Shown piece after piece: positions 63,763 to 64,000 of a stretch of 64,000 bases of DNA (positions are counted from its first letter, which is position 1; each line of letters opens with the position of its first letter). This DNA is from Odiellus spinosus (taxonomy: Eukaryota; Arthropoda; Arachnida; Opiliones; Phalangiidae): contig CAWUCO010000207.1 of assembly GCA_963920705.1 (NCBI GenBank), positions 1,550,001 to 1,614,000 of the forward strand, given 5' to 3'. The translations under genes were made by a program, and so were the position numbers. The notes below the pieces were generated by a model. The model did no database searches and was not told the origin of the DNA. It was given only the letters and a program-made list of their open reading frames with translations.

Positions 63763-64000
63763 ACTTTGGAAATTTGTGGATCTGCACTTGGGAAAATTGT
63801 GGATCTGCACTTGGGAAATTTCTGGATCTGCACTTGGGAAATTTGTGGATCTGCACTTGGGAAATTTGTGGATCTGCACTAGGGAAATTTGTGGATCTGC
63901 ACTTTTGAAATTTGCGGATCTGTACTTGGGAAATTTGCGGATCTGCACTTGGGAAATTTGTGGATCTGCACTTGGGAAATTTGCGGATCTGTACATGGGA
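63763..64000. repeat. Array continues off the right edge
   Basis: CACTTTGGAAATTTGTGG, GGGAAAATTGTGG, CACTAGGG, CTTTTGAAA and GTACTTGGG, then GTACATGGG at the last base. This order is the one seen at 41.1 kb, 45.8 kb and 58.7 kb, so a further right-domain HOR copy probably starts here and is cut by the window end. Confidence 0.7.

Larger units (their letters stand above)
1..64000. repeat. 23-bp tandem satellite array, entire window
   Basis: Every line of the window is built from a 23-bp unit, ACTTGGGAAATTT then GCGGATCTGC, repeated head to tail about 2,780 times with no inversion and no inserted unique DNA. The consensus contains three short palindromic cores (AAATTT, GATC, TGCA) and a single CpG (in GCGG). 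Most variation is single substitution at a few positions: GCGG to GTGG, CTGG, GAGG, GGGG, TCGG or GCAG; GGG to GAG, GTG, TTT or AGG; CTGCAC to CTTCAC, CTGTAC or CTACAC. Length variants are rare 22- and 24-bp monomers. The array enters and leaves the window mid-array. Seen directly: repeat unit, orientation, continuity. Inferred: heterochromatic satellite of a eukaryote. I do not recognise the family. Confidence 0.98.
37151..64000. repeat. Right satellite domain (consensus-rich, different HORs)
   Basis: Right of 37.15 kb the strongest type 1 markers stop. Typical content is runs of exact consensus monomers broken by a GATCTTCAC monomer followed by GTGG, by GCTGATCTG, by CTTTAGAAATTTGCGG, and by a 24-bp TTCGTAAAA monomer (seven copies, all in this domain). 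The GGGAAATAACTGG plus CACCAGGG dimer of type 2 is shared with the left domain, so the two domains have a common ancestry. Internal copies are longer and more alike than in the left domain (3.7 kb and 6 kb segments), suggesting more recent turnover. Confidence 0.78.

Noticed and set aside
1-64000. Forward translation contains ADLHLGNL-like strings resembling pentapeptide repeats (A[DN]LxX)
   Set aside because: The resemblance comes from one stretch of a 23-residue cycle and recurs only every 23 residues, not every five. It is present in all three frames and interrupted at random by stops. Automated domain hits here would be spurious.
1-64000. CRISPR array
   Set aside because: The 23-bp repeats abut directly with no spacers, and there are no cas-like genes.
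1-64000. Telomeric or subtelomeric short repeat
   Set aside because: No TTAGGG-, TTTAGGG- or TTAGG-type runs. The isolated TTAGG in CACTTAGGAAA monomers is a point variant of the satellite.
1-64000. Transposable element, insertion sequence or inverted satellite block
   Set aside because: No interruption of the 23-bp phase by foreign sequence, no terminal repeats or target-site duplications, and all monomers read in the same direction.
1-64000. tRNA, rRNA, riboswitch, promoter or terminator
   Set aside because: There is no sequence other than the monomer, and its short dyad (TGCGGATCTGCA) is too common and too short to support any such call.
1-64000. Bacterial or viral origin of the window
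   Set aside because: Tens of kilobases of gene-free HOR satellite with CpG-decay variants are not known from bacterial or viral genomes. A eukaryotic satellite is far more likely, although no unique sequence here can prove it.

Overview
The whole window is one uninterrupted tandem satellite array. The monomer is 23 bp and reads, on the + strand, ACTTGGGAAATTT followed by GCGGATCTGC (11 of 23 bases G/C). Monomers run head to tail in one orientation from base 1 to base 64,000, about 2,780 copies, and both window ends fall inside the array, so the true array is longer than 64 kb. I found no unique-sequence island, gene, RNA gene, transposon, CRISPR array or replication/attachment site.

Layout. 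By diagnostic monomer variants the array has two domains. The left domain (1 to about 37,150) mixes two kinds of block. 'Type 1' blocks carry CTTTTGAAA, GCAGTTGGG, GGTTCTGCA, TATGCGCAT and GATGATATG variants. 'Type 2' blocks are rich in GTGG/CTGG and carry a GGGAAATAACTGG monomer followed by a CACCAGGG monomer. The right domain (about 37,150 to the end) lacks the strongest type 1 markers. It has its own markers: TTCGTAAAA 24-mers, GCTGATCTG, CTTTAGAAATTTGCGG coupled to GATCTTCAC, and long runs of unmutated consensus monomers.

On top of the monomer there is nested higher-order repeat (HOR) structure. It includes a 16-mer (368 bp), roughly 80- to 94-mers (1.82, 2.07, 2.16 kb), a 2.28-kb unit, a near-identical 3.7-kb tandem duplication (37.5-45.2 kb), a triplicated 59/61-mer (51.4-55.5 kb), a roughly 6-kb segment copied 12.9 kb away (42.6-48.6 and 55.7-61.5 kb) and a terminal 61-mer duplication. 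Offsets between copies are whole multiples of 23 except where a rare 22- or 24-bp monomer intervenes. That is the pattern expected of in-register unequal exchange or conversion.

Organism. A long HOR satellite, whose only consensus CpG shows both expected deamination products (TpG very common, CpA rarer), points to a eukaryote with CpG methylation and to constitutive heterochromatin (centromeric, pericentromeric, subtelomeric or B/sex chromosome). I do not recognise the monomer and cannot name a species or chromosomal site from sequence alone.

Coding. Because 23 is not divisible by 3, every strand encodes the same 23-residue periodic peptide in all three frames, and the consensus has no stop in any of the six frames. 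The many long open frames (up to 1,746 codons) are arithmetic by-products of the repeat, and none is called as a gene. Higher-order boundaries below were read by eye and are good to about one monomer unless stated.
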